DNA of 64,000 nucleotides, from positions 50,073,470-50,137,469 of the forward strand of contig CM055103.1 of the NCBI GenBank assembly GCA_029204225.1, written 5' to 3'. Under the pieces are notes generated by a model that had not been told where the DNA came from, did not search any database, and saw only the letters and a program-made list of their open reading frames with translations. A program made the position numbers and the translations under genes. This DNA comes from Diphasiastrum complanatum. Taxonomy: Eukaryota > Streptophyta > Lycopodiopsida > Lycopodiales > Lycopodiaceae. The number at the start of each line of letters is the position of its first letter. Positions within the stretch are counted from its first letter, which is position 1. Positions 1 to 14,579 of the stretch are shown here, one piece after another.

Positions 1-964
1 CATCCTGGGCAATGGGTATTTATTTTAACTGTTAGTTTATTCAGACCCTTGTAATCTACACATAGCCGGAAACTCCCATCTTTCTTACTCTTAAGAAGGA
101 CAGGTGCTCCCCATGGAGATTTACTTGGTCTTATGTGCCCCATCCTGAGATACTCCTTAATCTGCCTAGCCACTTCCTCCTCTTCCTTCTGACTAAACCG
201 ATATGGTTGTCTAAAGATAGGACGACTATAGGGCAAAAGATCTATCTTATGATCTACTGACCGAGTGGGTGGTAATCCATAAGGTAGCTGCTTTGGAAAA
301 ACTTCATTAAACTCTTGCTTTAAATCTTGCAAAAGCTGTTGTTCCTGATGCAAATTTTTGGCATTAAAGCATGAAAACACATTCACATCCCCAACATCAC
401 AATGCATACAAGATTTCAAAAGCAAGTGAAAGAGTTCATACTCAGAATCATGAAGTTTCTCAATTGATTCAGCTGAGGAAATCATCGACGATGGAAGTAC
501 ATCGATCTCACCAGAAATAGACACAATCTGATCAAACTTATCTTTAAATACCATAGAATGATTTTTAAAATCGATCTCTAAAGAGTTTGATCTACCAAAA
601 AACCATTCATAGCCCAAAATTACATCAGTCCGGAAATCCAAGGCTCAACATAGTCCTGCATCCGAAGCTCTAAGTTTGAGACTTTGACATCCCAAATCTC
701 ACTGTCCGACCCTGAGGCAAGACGGGCCACATAACGGTGATCATTGGCCATGGTGGGCACTCGGAGCTTTTGCACAAGTCGAGCATTCAAAAAATTGTGA
801 GTACTACCTGAATCAAATAGCACATTCACGTGTTTTCCCAAAATATTGCCTCTCACACGAAACAATTCATTAGGCTTGAAAGAGAGTGCAGTAAAGTTAC
901 AAGTACAGTCACAATTATTCAACAAGTTGACTTCCAATTTACCTGCCGATAAATCCACAGTCAT
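1..964 (-). pseudogene. pol: protease and N-terminal reverse transcriptase of Ty3/gypsy pol
   Basis: At 620-964 a retropepsin-like domain shows LFDSGSTHNF, with the DSG catalytic triad and typical flanks. A frame change near 620 leads into a linker (VILGYEWF), then the start of reverse transcriptase with [14 protein letters not shown] at about 25-90. The region between carries the usual EEEEV..I.EYL..G.IRPS.SP.G.P segment. The catalytic YxDD motif lies off the window. This part would mature the Gag-Pol polyprotein and copy element RNA. The frame change makes it non-functional as it stands. Confidence 0.88.
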
Positions 965-1942
965 GAAACTTGATGACTTTGCTTTCCGTTCGGGGCACTG
1001 TTTGGCACGGTGCCCGGTTTATTGCAAAGGAAACACAGATTCTGTTTAAGCACCATTAACCGTGCTTTGTCTTTCACCGCCAATTTCTTCTTATTCTTCT
1101 TCTTCTTTGACTGTTGGTACGCTTCTGCTTCTAGCTCATCAAAAAACTGCTTCTTACGCTTGTTAGATTTTTCTTGCTTGGGTTTCGGGGCCGTCTGGCC
1201 GTGCACGCTTTTTCGTGATCCAACAACTATACTATCATAGGCTTTCGCCACACGGATAGCATCCTCTAGTGAGTTAAGGATATTTCATTTGCATTCATTT
1301 TGATAGTCAATTGGCAGTCCGGCAATAAATTGCACTGTTCTAACTTACGATCAAATAGTGGCACCTTAGCCAAAGAGTCCAAGAACTCTTGGACATAACC
1401 GTCCAGTTCTTGGCTGCCCATTTTGCAGTTGATAAACCGAATATACAACTCGAAATCATTTATCATGACAAAAGCTTTCCGAAATTCCGTGAGGAATCCA
1501 GCCCAAGTCACCAGTTTCATGGAAAGTTCCCTCCACCAAGAAGAGGCTTTACCTTCAAGAAACAATAGAACTGATGATATTCGTTTATCCTATGGGACGT
1601 TGTGCAAGCTAAAATAGCTTGTCCAACGGTTTATTTAGTGTTCAACAACTTCCGGGCGTTTAAACTTTTTATCACCGAAAAATATTTTCGGTTGGTAGCC
1701 CAAGTTGTTAGAGTTAAATGCTTGCAGTTGATTAAATAGATTTTGCATTTGTTTATTTGTTGTTTATTGCTCTGATGAAGTTCTAAAACTGCCTTGCCTA
1801 AAGTTTGCAACAATTTTTCTGAGTCTAGGGTGTCATCACTACCGGGTGAGGCCGGCTGAATTTCCGTATTTCTCCCATCACTTCCTGGTGATGCCGGGTG
1901 AATCTCGGTAGCACCCCCCTCCAAAATTTCAACAGTATCCAT
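961..1942 (-). pseudogene. gag: gag of Ty3/gypsy element, frameshifted
   Basis: The gag begins near 1942 with an acidic N terminus that contains a short tandem duplication (two copies of a unit with core PASPGSD). The central gag domain (SSWWREL, then a FLTEFRKAF-like segment) is read at 1266-1565. A Lys-rich linker at 961-1251 (KKKKNKKK) leads to a nucleocapsid zinc knuckle. The knuckle starts as CFLCNKPG, but one base is missing at the position of the metal-binding histidine, so the rest of the motif is read in the next frame. At least two further stops or shifts separate the three blocks. The protein would coat element RNA in cytoplasmic particles. Confidence 0.85.
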
Positions 1943-4128
<2,186 letters not shown>

Positions 4129-7100
4129 TCATGACAATATAATTTTTGCTATCCTAATAGTTCGTCTATGAATTTAGTTCATAGATTTAGGATGGCGGCA
4201 AGTTATTCGGTCCTCATGGATTATTTTTTCCAAGATAGTATCCGGTTCAAGAAAATTTAATTTTTCTGGTATTGTGCTTGATGGTGACTTAACTTGGGAT
4301 GTACGTGTTTTCCCCATATTAAAAGTTAAAATTAATTTTTTTTTAATCGAATTTCAAGTTTGGAACGTTAGAATTTGGAATGAGTTACTTATCTTGTACA
4401 TTTTTAGTTGATATTGATCATTAGAAATGGGTCAAGTTAATGTTTGTGCAAGGTACTCATCAAAATTGAATTGGAAACTCTCAAACAATATGTAATGGCC
4501 AGATAGAGTGGTAACAGTACTCTTTATCCGAACAGTTAAATTTTGTTTAGATACGATTTAAGAGTTACTAAAATCCTGTTGGGTAGGATTTCCATTCATG
4601 TAACTTCATATTATGAGGTTTTGATTAATATTGATGGAGTAATGCCAAACCAATCAATAAAAAAGAAAAACAAACCAATTTTATTGGAAAAATATTTGAT
4701 AGGAATTGATCAAAGTAAAAAACTGATTTCATTTCCAATCAAATCCTATGGTGATTTATATGCAAAAGATCAGACTAGTAGTGTTTTCCATACTAGTAGA
4801 TGATTTTTGGTATATCAGTTATTCGGCCTAGGTATAGGATAGAAATAAAATTGTTTCAGAGTTTAATCTACAGTAATTAATTTTAAAACATTAACTAATG
4901 TCGTTATGTCTTCTTAGTACCTTGGTTGAAATAGATTTTCACGGAATTGAAAATTTTGAGGGAAAAAGAGTGGACATTAGTGGTAGTAAGTGTGATCGGG
5001 AAATGTATTTCGCAGTTAGGATTTTAGGTAAATCCCAGTAAATAATTGCTTAATACCGATTATTAATTTCCTGAATTAAATTCATTTAATTGAATTGTAA
5101 CTGATATCTTTGTGACCATTGAGTTATCCACAGTTTTGGATGTCAATTGTGATGTTAGAAGTAGAATCTGATACATGGATTACATTGGATCTGTTAATTG
5201 GTAGAAGCTTGTCCCTAGAGTTAATGCTCTTGGATCCAAGGGGATTTGAAGCTTATCATTAACCAGAAAGGATCTGAATGTAATATTGAATCATGTTAAT
5301 TCTTCTGTCTAAATCAAGATCAGGTGTGGATTTGTGGTATCCATATAATGGGTGCCAGTCATCCAAATAAATTGGATTCTCCAATGTTTGGGAACAAGAG
5401 ATATTATCCTATAGTGATTATAGGATAGCTAGATGATCAGTGGATCTAGAATATCAGATAAGGCGGTTAAGGGTTTTCTGGAAGGAAAAGCCGATAGTAT
5501 GGGACATCAATAATTTTGAAAAGAAAATTCTAGGACTGTAAAGATCTGATGATCAATGGTGTGTTTTAGTACCTAGTCGCGATATGGAAAAAATAAAACC
5601 GTCTGATCAAATGTGGGGTATTTTGAAAAATTTTGTTGTTTAATCTAGATCCCAATGTGGTATAACATTATTTACGAAATCAGAGGCCCTCAAATCTATT
5701 TCTCGCTTTCTTAATTAATCCTTTACTTCTTAGTAATTTCTCGAATATAGACATCAGACTGGGTTATATGATTCTTTCCAACATGAAGTTATTCTTCTGA
5801 AAGACTGTTATGTCATATAAACTACTACTTGTGGAATGGACTTGGAATTCAAAAAATTCTAAGGTTAAAGTGTTTCAATTTCTTAAATCTAGAATATCTC
5901 TTTGTGCATAAATGGATTTCAATAGAATGATTGTACTGTCACTCAGGTTGAAAATATTTGAAGGAAAAGTCATGTTTGTAATAGAGTGAATCCTTTACTG
6001 GAATGCACTTATTACTGACTTTTCTTTTCTTGGATTTAGATACTTTCATATGTCATCTTTCCAGTTGATTTTTATTAAAATTTATAATTTCTTTGAAAGG
6101 AGGGGTGAAGTGGTGGAATAAAATTCTATTTAGAAATCAGTAGGTTGCATAGTTTTTGGAAGAGATCCAGCTGTGGTATAGAAATGAGACTTGGTCTGAA
6201 AGTAATTTCGGATAGATTCAGAGTAAGATACCTAATTGAAACTTTTCGAATAAGAGAAATTCTCTAGGAATTGTGTGGACAATCTGAATCTAGAATAGGT
6301 TTGATATTTGAATCATTATCTATTAGTAGTACATTAGAAGGTCAAAGGTTACTAATTCCATTTTTATTGGAATAGAAATAAGTTTGATCATAATTTAAGT
6401 CTGAGAGTTCTGTATTGGATCAACATAATCTTAGTTTAGTACTACGATCAGAGAGGGGTTGATTGAGTGAAGAAAATATGTAATTAGAGGTAAGTTGGAT
6501 TGGAAAATTGTTGAGAGTGAATGTTATTTGTCTCAGAGATTTTCCGAATATGTTATTTACTCATGAGAAATAGGAAAATCTGTTGTAAGCGAGTTAAAGA
6601 TCTCAAAGAGATATGTGAGTAACATATGTGGATTCTTGAGAAATCTGCCAAATAAAAATGTGTTTATGTACTGGGTCATAGTGAGATTATTCACATATGT
6701 GCATGATTAATCTTGTATGAATCTACTGTGTATTCCTGGTCACTAGGGTTATTTGGTGCACTTAACCTAGTCGGTGAATATAAACATGTGATCAAGTATT
6801 GTTTTGACAGATACTTGCAGAGTTAACAGATCTTTGGATTGGAGATTTATGGATTAACTTATAAATGGTTTGGATGAGGATCTAAATGTCGTGTCATACT
6901 AGCATAATTGAGATCTGCACCTAGACATTTGAGATTTTAAATCATTGGCAATTAACTTGAGTAGTTGATTACTCCAAGATGAAGTTAATTGGTAAAACAA
7001 TCAGTGTGATGAGAATTCACTGGGAACTGATGGTTTTTTATATTGCTTGTAAGACGCATGATAAGTGAATCATTTGGGCTCATCAGTTAAAATTATGTGC

Positions 7101-9500
7101 ATTGAATATACAGTGGGATAAAGTATTCCTTAGTTAACGAATAGACTTAGCTCATTAGTAATTATATCCCAGAGCGCTCAATTGGATAACAAATCATAAT
7201 GAATCCAAGAATAAAATCTAATTTGATATTCAGCATGACTTTGGGTATCTAGATTTGATTCTAGATTGTAATCTAAAGTTTTTGTGGTTGAAGATGATCA
7301 TCATTTTGGTATGCGTTCAGTCTTTAATTACCAGTGGTTTCTAGACCTTGAATCTTGCACTTCAGTTAAAGAATCATGGTTGAAGAATATTCCTAAATCC
7401 AGTATTTTCTTAATGGAAAGATTTTGGAATGATTCTTACTTTTCCTGAGTTATGTTGGACATATACTCCATATGATTATGGGTTTTGGATTCCAGAAAAT
7501 TATGATTGACGAATCATACGAATCTAAATATTTATGATTGACGGATCATTAATACACACTTAATTATTGTCAGAGGATTATTCGGAATTGTGATTCTTAG
7601 GTGTGACGATTAAGTCTTGGTCTATTAATTGAGTAAGAATTCAAATTAGCGTTTTGAATCTCTTTACTCCAGTATTTTAATTGAAAACCTATGGATCTCA
7701 TAAAAATTCTCACAAGGAAAGTTAATTTACTTGTAGAGAATTTAATTTATCTAGTGGATGCTATTCTGCTACAGTATATAGTCCGCAGATGCTTAAGTAT
7801 AGTTTTTTCTTTTGATTGGATCTCAAGTTATCATAGGAGACAGACAAGTCTATTAAGATGATGAATGTTGTTTTCTGGCATTTGGTGTTAGAAATAAGAG
7901 CATTTAACTCAAAAGAGTGTCTGGGATACTCAGAGTTGAGTTTTAATCATTCTATATCTTAATGATTCTCCTAGATATTCTTGTTGAATGAATTATCATA
8001 TCTTAGAATTGGATTTTGAAAATAGTTGTACTTGGAAGTTTTTTATAAATTGTCTGCCAGAGTTTGTAGACAATTTTAGACTGTAATTATTATTTATTTT
8101 CTTTAACTTTAATCTCCTAAGTTAGAGAATATTTTTGATCTAGGTTTGGTTAGGCAATTTGGCTCCATAGTCTCTCTTATTGTGTTCTCCTATCTTCATC
8201 TTAGGGGCAATCCTTGAGGGTCCTTACACTGTTAGCGCGATTACTTCACGCTGAGCATGAGTACTTCACACTAATTGCTCCATTTGGAGAGCAATGGATA
8301 TTTAGGTTTTTGCTACAGTTCTAATTGAACTGTCCATGCCCACAGATTTCTATGAAAAGGAATACATTGATAACCACTATGCTTCCCTATGAAGGCACTT
8401 CGTAGGAGGCCGCCCTCAATGAGTTTGCTCATAGTCTTGCATAATGATCATGAATAAAAGTGTATGTGCTAACATATATGAAAAAGGAGCACGTTTTATG
8501 TTGGTATATGAATACTTGCTTATATTTAAAGCATGAATGGTTACTTTATTGATAACTACAATGATTTGAAGAAAAGAGAAATGTATATACCGTACCGTTT
8601 TCTACATTCAAGCAGAAGTCAATTTTGAAGCTTATTGCTATATCATCTTTTTACACACATATGCTGGCCGACGATTCTAGTTTACTTAAGTTTGAGTTAA
8701 GCACTGCTACAAGATGACGACGTCATATTGTAAAGGCTGCACTACCATTAATTCGTCACTCTCGGTGTTGGTTCAATAGCATGAAAACAGGGTTTTGCTT
8801 AAAATTTTGGAAGATGGGTAGCTCACAAGATATCACCTCACCTCGCATTCAGGTACGAAGTTCAATGATCCTATTTGGAAAGGTAGTATCCCTCTATACT
8901 ACGACGTTTAGGACGACACTTTTTACGTAAAAAGTTTTTTGTCAACCGGAAAAGTAATTATGTTCCATATTGAAAATCTTTATAATTACGTTTCTCATCC
9001 TTGAAAAGGTTGTTTTGGTTAAATAGTGTCAGTGTTGCCTATATAAGTAGGCCATGGATGATTTCAGAGGTGGATTTTGATGGGCTTGAATGACAGGGAT
9101 TTGCCCAAGCCTGCAAGTGCTCGGATTCTCTAACAAGTTACATGGGAAGTCCGGGGGCCAGCATGGCACGGATCTGCCCCAGTACCCAACACTATGTTCA
9201 AAATCATGTCTCTTTGTATGCGTGCATGGATTAATAGCATTCTTACGTGTTTTTATTGCTTCATGAGCTGAATATATTCCCTTTGCTCTTGCACTAATCA
9301 GTATGGCATCTGCCCTGATACGCAGAATGTATTGCTATTTGTAAGATGTATGGTTGGGAAGACTAGACGAACGTTTTGTTATTGCATTCAAGCTGATATA
9401 GTAGTGAATCTTGTTTCGAACATGGATAACAACTGATGCTCAGCTATGACACATGTCTTCCTCACTTAACTAACTCGTGCGGTTTTGTTTTGTGGGATGG
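4129..9500. other. AT-rich region without recognisable genes
   Basis: About 5.4 kb with dense stops in all frames; the longest open stretch (4543-4803) has no motif I know. The text is rich in gaatc, gaatt and gatct words and C-poor, as in old DNA whose methylated cytosines have decayed to T. I see no LTR, helicase, reverse transcriptase or transposase motif. Around 8200-9500 the composition is more ordinary, but I found nothing coding there. It could be a very old transposon or simple intergenic DNA. Confidence 0.4.
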
Positions 9501-9584
9501 TGGCAGGTAACAGCTGGGTGTCCTAAAACTTGCTTCACTTTTTGGTAATTTGTACTGTAAGACTTTATACGGCTTTATTTTAAC

Positions 9585-9796
9585 TTGTTATGCTATAAAT
9601 TGAAGGGTTCAAAGGGTTTAGTCTTTACTTGTCGAGAGGGACTATGTGATGGTCTGTTACTCTCTCAAAGCATCTTTTTAAAATGCCAACCCAACTACCT
9701 TTTGGCCGGGGTAGTACCAAAGCTTTACCTTTACTTGTATTTTATGGCTAACAAGGTCTATTTTATGATGTAGTCCACTGGATGGTTCCATGATGC
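9585..9796 (+). pseudogene. left part of a coding-like stretch interrupted by the copia insertion
   Basis: This frame is open from 9585 to a stop at 9773 and then reads TGWFHDA into the GATGC target site. If the copia element is removed, the same frame continues without a shift into 13293 (VTLGYGEPLPPPNPFV). That continuity suggests the copia element jumped into an older coding sequence, probably the upstream part of the Penelope-like element found at 17-18.5 kb. There is no motif in this piece itself. Confidence 0.4.
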
Positions 9797-10349
<553 letters not shown>

Positions 10350-10361
10350 TGGTATCAGAGC
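10350..10361 (+). promoter_or_regulatory. primer-binding site, initiator tRNA-Met type
   Basis: TGGTATCAGAGC starts immediately after the 5' LTR. It is the standard copia priming site, complementary to the 3' end of plant initiator tRNA-Met. Confidence 0.93.
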
Positions 10362-11048
10362 TACCGGATCTGCAGCAAGCTTGTTTGTTGGCGCCCTACC
10401 AGAAGAGGAGCTTCTCTGCTTTTTGTTGTGAAATTTCAGCATCTTGCTGATCTTTTCAAGTGGAGTTTGGATCAGCTTTTTTGTCTCTTTTCAGGTTGAA
10501 GGAGAGTGGCCATCAGAGATCTTGGAGGAGCAATTTTGGGCACCCAAAAATCAGAATCTCAAATCTGATTTTTATGCAACCAGTTTTCAGCAAGTTTTGT
10601 TTGGAGGAGGGCGCCCAAAAATCTGCTACTGATTTTTGGTTGTGGTGTCTTCTTATCTTGCTTTTTTTGTTTTCAAGTTTGCACTTGTGTAGGTATGCGC
10701 CCAAAATAGTAAACCCTATTCAGGGTTAGGTCAACTTGTGGCTGAAAATTTGCATATTCTCAACAAGTAGTAGGGCGCTTTCAACAGCCCTATTGGAGTG
10801 TGTGTTGATCACACTATTTGGCTTCCTAATTGGGTTTCGATGTAGGATTCAATTGAAGCTAACTTTATTTTCAAGAAGCTAGTTTTTTTTTGCAGAAAGA
10901 CATCCATCTATCCATTGTCTTTTGGGCACTTTGGTTGCAGATTGAAAGACATCTTGTGCTCCTACTTTCAGCTCTTTGTTTGCTGCAAATTTTTGAGTAG
11001 ATTTGGTTGTGAAAAGGCTCTCTTTCCTATCTACTACAAGCTGAAATT
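10362..11048 (+). other. untranslated leader of the copia element
   Basis: Between primer-binding site and gag there is no coding sequence. The leader has several GGCGCC or GCGCCC words (near 10390, 10608 and 10690) that could pair with each other; I cannot say whether they act in packaging. Confidence 0.5.
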
Positions 11049-11330
11049 TTGTTGGAGGTAATGGCTAAAGAATCGGAAGCTATCGGTTCTTTGTTAAGTG
11101 AAGATCGGTTGGATGGCACAAATTACTCCTTGTGGAGTTACATGATGAAGAATCTTCTCATAGCGAAAGAGTTGTGGGATTTGGTCAATGGTGATGAGGA
11201 AAGGCCTCCATCTTTGGCACCTCCTACACCTCGTGGATCATCATCATCAACATCATCTTCTACAGCCCAAAACAGTCCCACGATGGCTGTTGTCGACTTT
11301 GCGGGACAGCAAAGTAAGTTCATTTTATGA
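11049..11330 (+). pseudogene. gag: copia gag, N-terminal remnant
   Basis: A likely start is the MAKESEA methionine at 11061. It is followed by the hallmark of copia gag: RLDGTNYSLWSYMMKNLLIAKELWDLVNG. The frame then enters a Ser/Thr/Pro-rich stretch and stops at 11330. A normal copia gag continues through a UBN2-type domain to a CCHC knuckle, and neither is present. The next recognisable sequence, at about 11333, is already pol downstream of integrase, so one deletion removed the rest of gag, protease and integrase. Confidence 0.85.
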
Positions 11331-11332
11331 TG

Positions 11333-12812
11333 GAAAGACACGTGCCTCTACAAAATCAGTGGACTATGCTGATTTTTTAGATTTTGCTCCTACATCTCAT
11401 GGAGATGTTGTAGAAGAACTTGTTTTCTATGAGCAGGCCAAGGGAGTAAAATGTTGGGAGGATGCGATGCAAGATGAGTATGACTCACTTATGAAGAACC
11501 AGATTTAGGTTCTTGTTGATCATCCTTATGGGAAGAAGGCAATTGGTTCTAAATGGGTATACAAAATCAAGTATAAGGCAGATGGTACCATTGAAAGGTA
11601 CAAGGCAAGGCTCGTTGCCAGAGGCTATGCTCAGCAAAAGAGGATTGATTATGAGGAGGCTTTTTCTCCTACTGCTTGGATGTACCGTGAGAGTAGTAAC
11701 CTATTTGGCTGCCCATTTTGGTTGGCGTTTGCGGCAACTTGACATAAAGACAACATTCCTCAATGGTGACTTCAACGAGGAAGTGTACTTTTAACAACCT
11801 GCTGTTTTTTTGTTTGAAGGCCAAGAAGATAAAGTTTGTCTTCTCAAGAAGGCACTTTATGGACTGAAGCAAGATCCGAGGATATTATTATCATAGGAAG
11901 TAATGAGCAACAGATTGATGCCGTAATACTTGATCTTGGTATGGTTTTTGAAACCTCAGATTTAGGCCTATTGCACTATTATCTTGGTCTTGAATTTGTA
12001 CAAGAAGGGGCTGGAATTTTCATCTCTCAAAAACGCTACATTGGACATATTTTGAAGCGGTTCAAAATGGAAGATTTCAAGCCGGTTGCTACACCTATGG
12101 AGACAGGTCTGAAATTAAGTAGTCAAGGTGATGGTGAATCATTTAACACTACTTTATATTGTCAAGCTATTGGCTGTCTCATTTACCTATGTAATTCAAG
12201 ACCAGACATTTCTTATAGTGTCTCACTCATGAGTCAATTCATGCATGCCCCGATGACATCACATTGGAAAGCGTTGAAGAGGATCTTTCGATATCTTCAA
12301 GGAACAAGAAGTCATGGACTGGTTTTTTCTACTTGTGATGATGCATGTTTGGTTGGTTTTAGTGACTCGGGTTGGGGTGGAGATCAAGACACTAGACGCT
12401 CTACAAGTGGACATTGCCTTTTCTATGGATTCGTGGTCAAGTAAAAAGCAGCCCACTCTTGCTACTTCTTCTAGTGAGGTAGAATATAGAGCGATATTTT
12501 TAGCCACAACAGAGCGTTTATGGCTGAGAAGACTACATGAAGTTTGGCGAGCTCTCAGCCACTCTTATCTTGAGTGATAGTCAAAATGCTATTGCCATTG
12601 CACCGAATCATGTTTTTCATGTGAGGACGAAGCACATCGAGATCCATTATCACTTTGTTCGGAAGAGATTTCATGATGGCAACATTTTACTTGAATATTG
12701 TCCTACAGAGGATAATATTGCAGACCTCTTCACTAAGGCGTTGCCTAGAGTCAGATTTGAAGATTTATGCAAAGCTTTAAATTCGATACCATGTGTTGGT
12801 TTTGTTACATAG
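11333..12812 (+). pseudogene. pol: copia reverse transcriptase and RNase H, broken
   Basis: The post-integrase linker (WEDAMQDEYDSLMKNQ) is followed by a stop at about 11506. Then come the copia RT opening ([26 protein letters not shown]) and KKALYGLKQD. The YVDD catalytic region is lost: KQDP is followed almost directly by a frame in which EDIIIIGSN remains (11836-12444). That segment continues through LGLLHYYLGLEF, GCLIYLCNSRPDISY and SDSGWGGD. RNase H (DSQNAIAIAPN, TKHIEIHYHFVR, ADLFTKALP) runs to a stop near 12812. At least four frame changes or stops are present. Confidence 0.9.
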
Positions 12813-12841
12813 TGAAGATTTCAGTTTTTGCATTGTCATTT

Positions 12842-12849
12842 AAGGAGGG
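12842..12849 (+). promoter_or_regulatory. polypurine tract before 3' LTR
   Basis: AAGGAGGG directly abuts the TGTTAG start of the 3' LTR, the expected site for plus-strand DNA priming. Confidence 0.9.
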
Positions 12850-13287
12850 TGTTAGAAGAATGACTATGCTAAAGTTAATCCATAGGTTACTTTGACCCAA
12901 AAGGTCGAGATTTGTGTAACCATGGGTATTTAGTTATTTAGGCCATCTTAAGTTTGTCTTAAGTTCAGTTGGACGCATTTTGGTCATATACTGACTCGTG
13001 GGTCCTTAGGGGTCTAATTTTGTTTAGGGGCCCTATCTTGACTTTTGGGGGTGCCCTACATTTAGTAAGTGGTTAACCTTAGGGTTTGGTGGCATTTGGC
13101 CACATTCAGGTAGAGTACTTAGATGCTCATTGTGTATTCCATTTTTATAGTTTGGCTAATCATTGCTCTTGTTGTTTTTTTTTCTCTCTCTCTCTCTTAA
13201 AGTTGGGCGCCCAGCCTCTTCTCTCTTGTTTTTTGTGGAGATTGATTGATAACTAGATCATGGTGACTTGAATCTTGCTTTCCTACA
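12850..13287 (+). repeat. 3' LTR of copia element
   Basis: 438 bp, beginning TGTTAG and ending CCTACA. It keeps the canonical TG...CA ends, whereas the 5' LTR has lost the first G. It is followed by the GATGC target duplication. Confidence 0.93.
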
Positions 13288-13737
13288 GATGCTGTTACTC
13301 TTGGTTATGGGGAGCCCCTTCCTCCTCCTAACCCTTTTGTTCAAGCTGTGATTTGTTGCATGAATACAGCTGTTGATGTTCACAAACTCATTACTTCTTA
13401 TGATAAGGCTACTTGTGATGCGACTGGACCTGATGATAAGATCTTTTGCCTGGTTGACTTGATGACTTCTATGGATTGGATCAAACTATATATGGATTTC
13501 ATTAAAAAGAAGGGATTGTTAAGCATGGTTGAAAAAATCTATATGGATCTCTCTTACTATGCTGAACATATTGTTGTCGAAGAATATTTCTCCAATTTAC
13601 ATATTCGGAATATATTTGTCTGTTTGGAAAAAGAAAATGGTGACCATTCTGTTGATGTCCCTACCCTCACTAAACCTCCTACCTCACCGTGTCTTCTGAT
13701 CTTTATCAAAGACCTTGATGATAATAGTGCATCGTAG
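13288..13737 (+). pseudogene. coding-like fragment, probable upstream part of Penelope-like element
   Basis: The frame from the target site stays open for about 150 codons to a stop at 13737. It reads GEPLPPPNPFVQAV, then CLVDLMTSMDWIKLYMDF, SYYAEHIVVEEYF and a Pro/Thr-rich end. It joins in frame with 9776-9796 across the copia insertion. The reverse transcriptase at 17.2-18.5 kb is on the same strand, and only another copia insertion separates the two. I infer that both belong to one large open reading frame. No catalytic motif is visible in this part, and its role is unknown. Confidence 0.5.
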
Positions 13738-13929
13738 TTGGAATCTTTTTTGCAAAAAATCTGTGAAGTAGACAACCAGCGCTTTTGAATTATGCCAATC
13801 CAAAAGTTGCCAAGTACCACTTGTACCCAATCGTACTATCGAGTTTAAATCTGCCAAGTCCGAATCTAAACTCTAGAGCCTTCCTTCTGTTTATTTTTTG
13901 GCACCCATCAGTACATTTGGAAGAAAGAA

Positions 13930-14525
13930 TCAATGCACAAAAGCATCTACAATGTTTGTCTCTGATTATCAGTGATGTTTTGCTCTCTCTCTTCTATTCT
14001 AATATCGTTCTGATACACTTCTGATGCTATGCTATCCCTCTTCTTATGCCCCATCTGAATACGCAAATGGTATTCAATATATACATAATTTTTACAAGTG
14101 TGCAGATAAAGAAAGTACAAAAGTGGATGTGCTATCTGTGGTAGATCGTGGGTGGCTGCTGTCATTGTCAAATCTGATTGCACAGTGCATGGGATGATGA
14201 GAAGACCGCGACGTCAGTTTTCGCTAAAATTAACGTAGATGAAAATGTGAAAAATGCGACACTCTGACAAATGCCTTAAAAACTGATTTACAGGGTACCT
14301 TCGCTTTTCTATAAGGGCACCTTTGGCATTTGTAGGACAGTGTTACCTTTTTCGCCTTTTTCGCTTGTGGAAATTTACTTGTATTTGTGCAGATAGTCAT
14401 GTTTCTCACCTGTCTTATTTTACATGTAAATATGCAGACTGTGCAACAACACGAGAAAAATACAGCAGCATGAATGGAGGCAGATTAACGTAGGATTTAG
14501 GAGGGTAGTGGAGATAAATCCAACA
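13930..14525 (-). repeat. 3' LTR of minus-strand copia element
   Basis: Begins TGTTGG at 14525 (reading down) just after a GGGGGTG polypurine tract. It shares long stretches with the LTR fragment at 36.1-37.0 kb, for example the block around CAGCCACCCACGAT and the one around ATATTGAATACCA. The lower end is set by where that similarity fades. Confidence 0.75.
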
Positions 14526-14579
14526 CACCCCCTTAATTTGGATCTATAAATGCCTTGATCTTCAGACTAAGCAATGCAC

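Larger units (their letters stand above)
1..1942 (-). mobile_element. Ty3/gypsy retrotransposon, 5' half, truncated by window edge
   Basis: Gag, a zinc-knuckle region, an aspartic protease and the start of reverse transcriptase follow each other in gypsy order on the minus strand. The RNase H and integrase would lie beyond base 1. Every domain is in a different reading frame from its neighbour or has a stop, so the copy is dead. I could not define its 5' LTR, which should lie above 1942; there is no second LTR in the window to compare with. Confidence 0.9.

Noticed and set aside
4543-4803. 86-codon ORF in the AT-rich region
   Set aside because: Length is unremarkable, no motif, and the codons simply mirror AT-rich composition.
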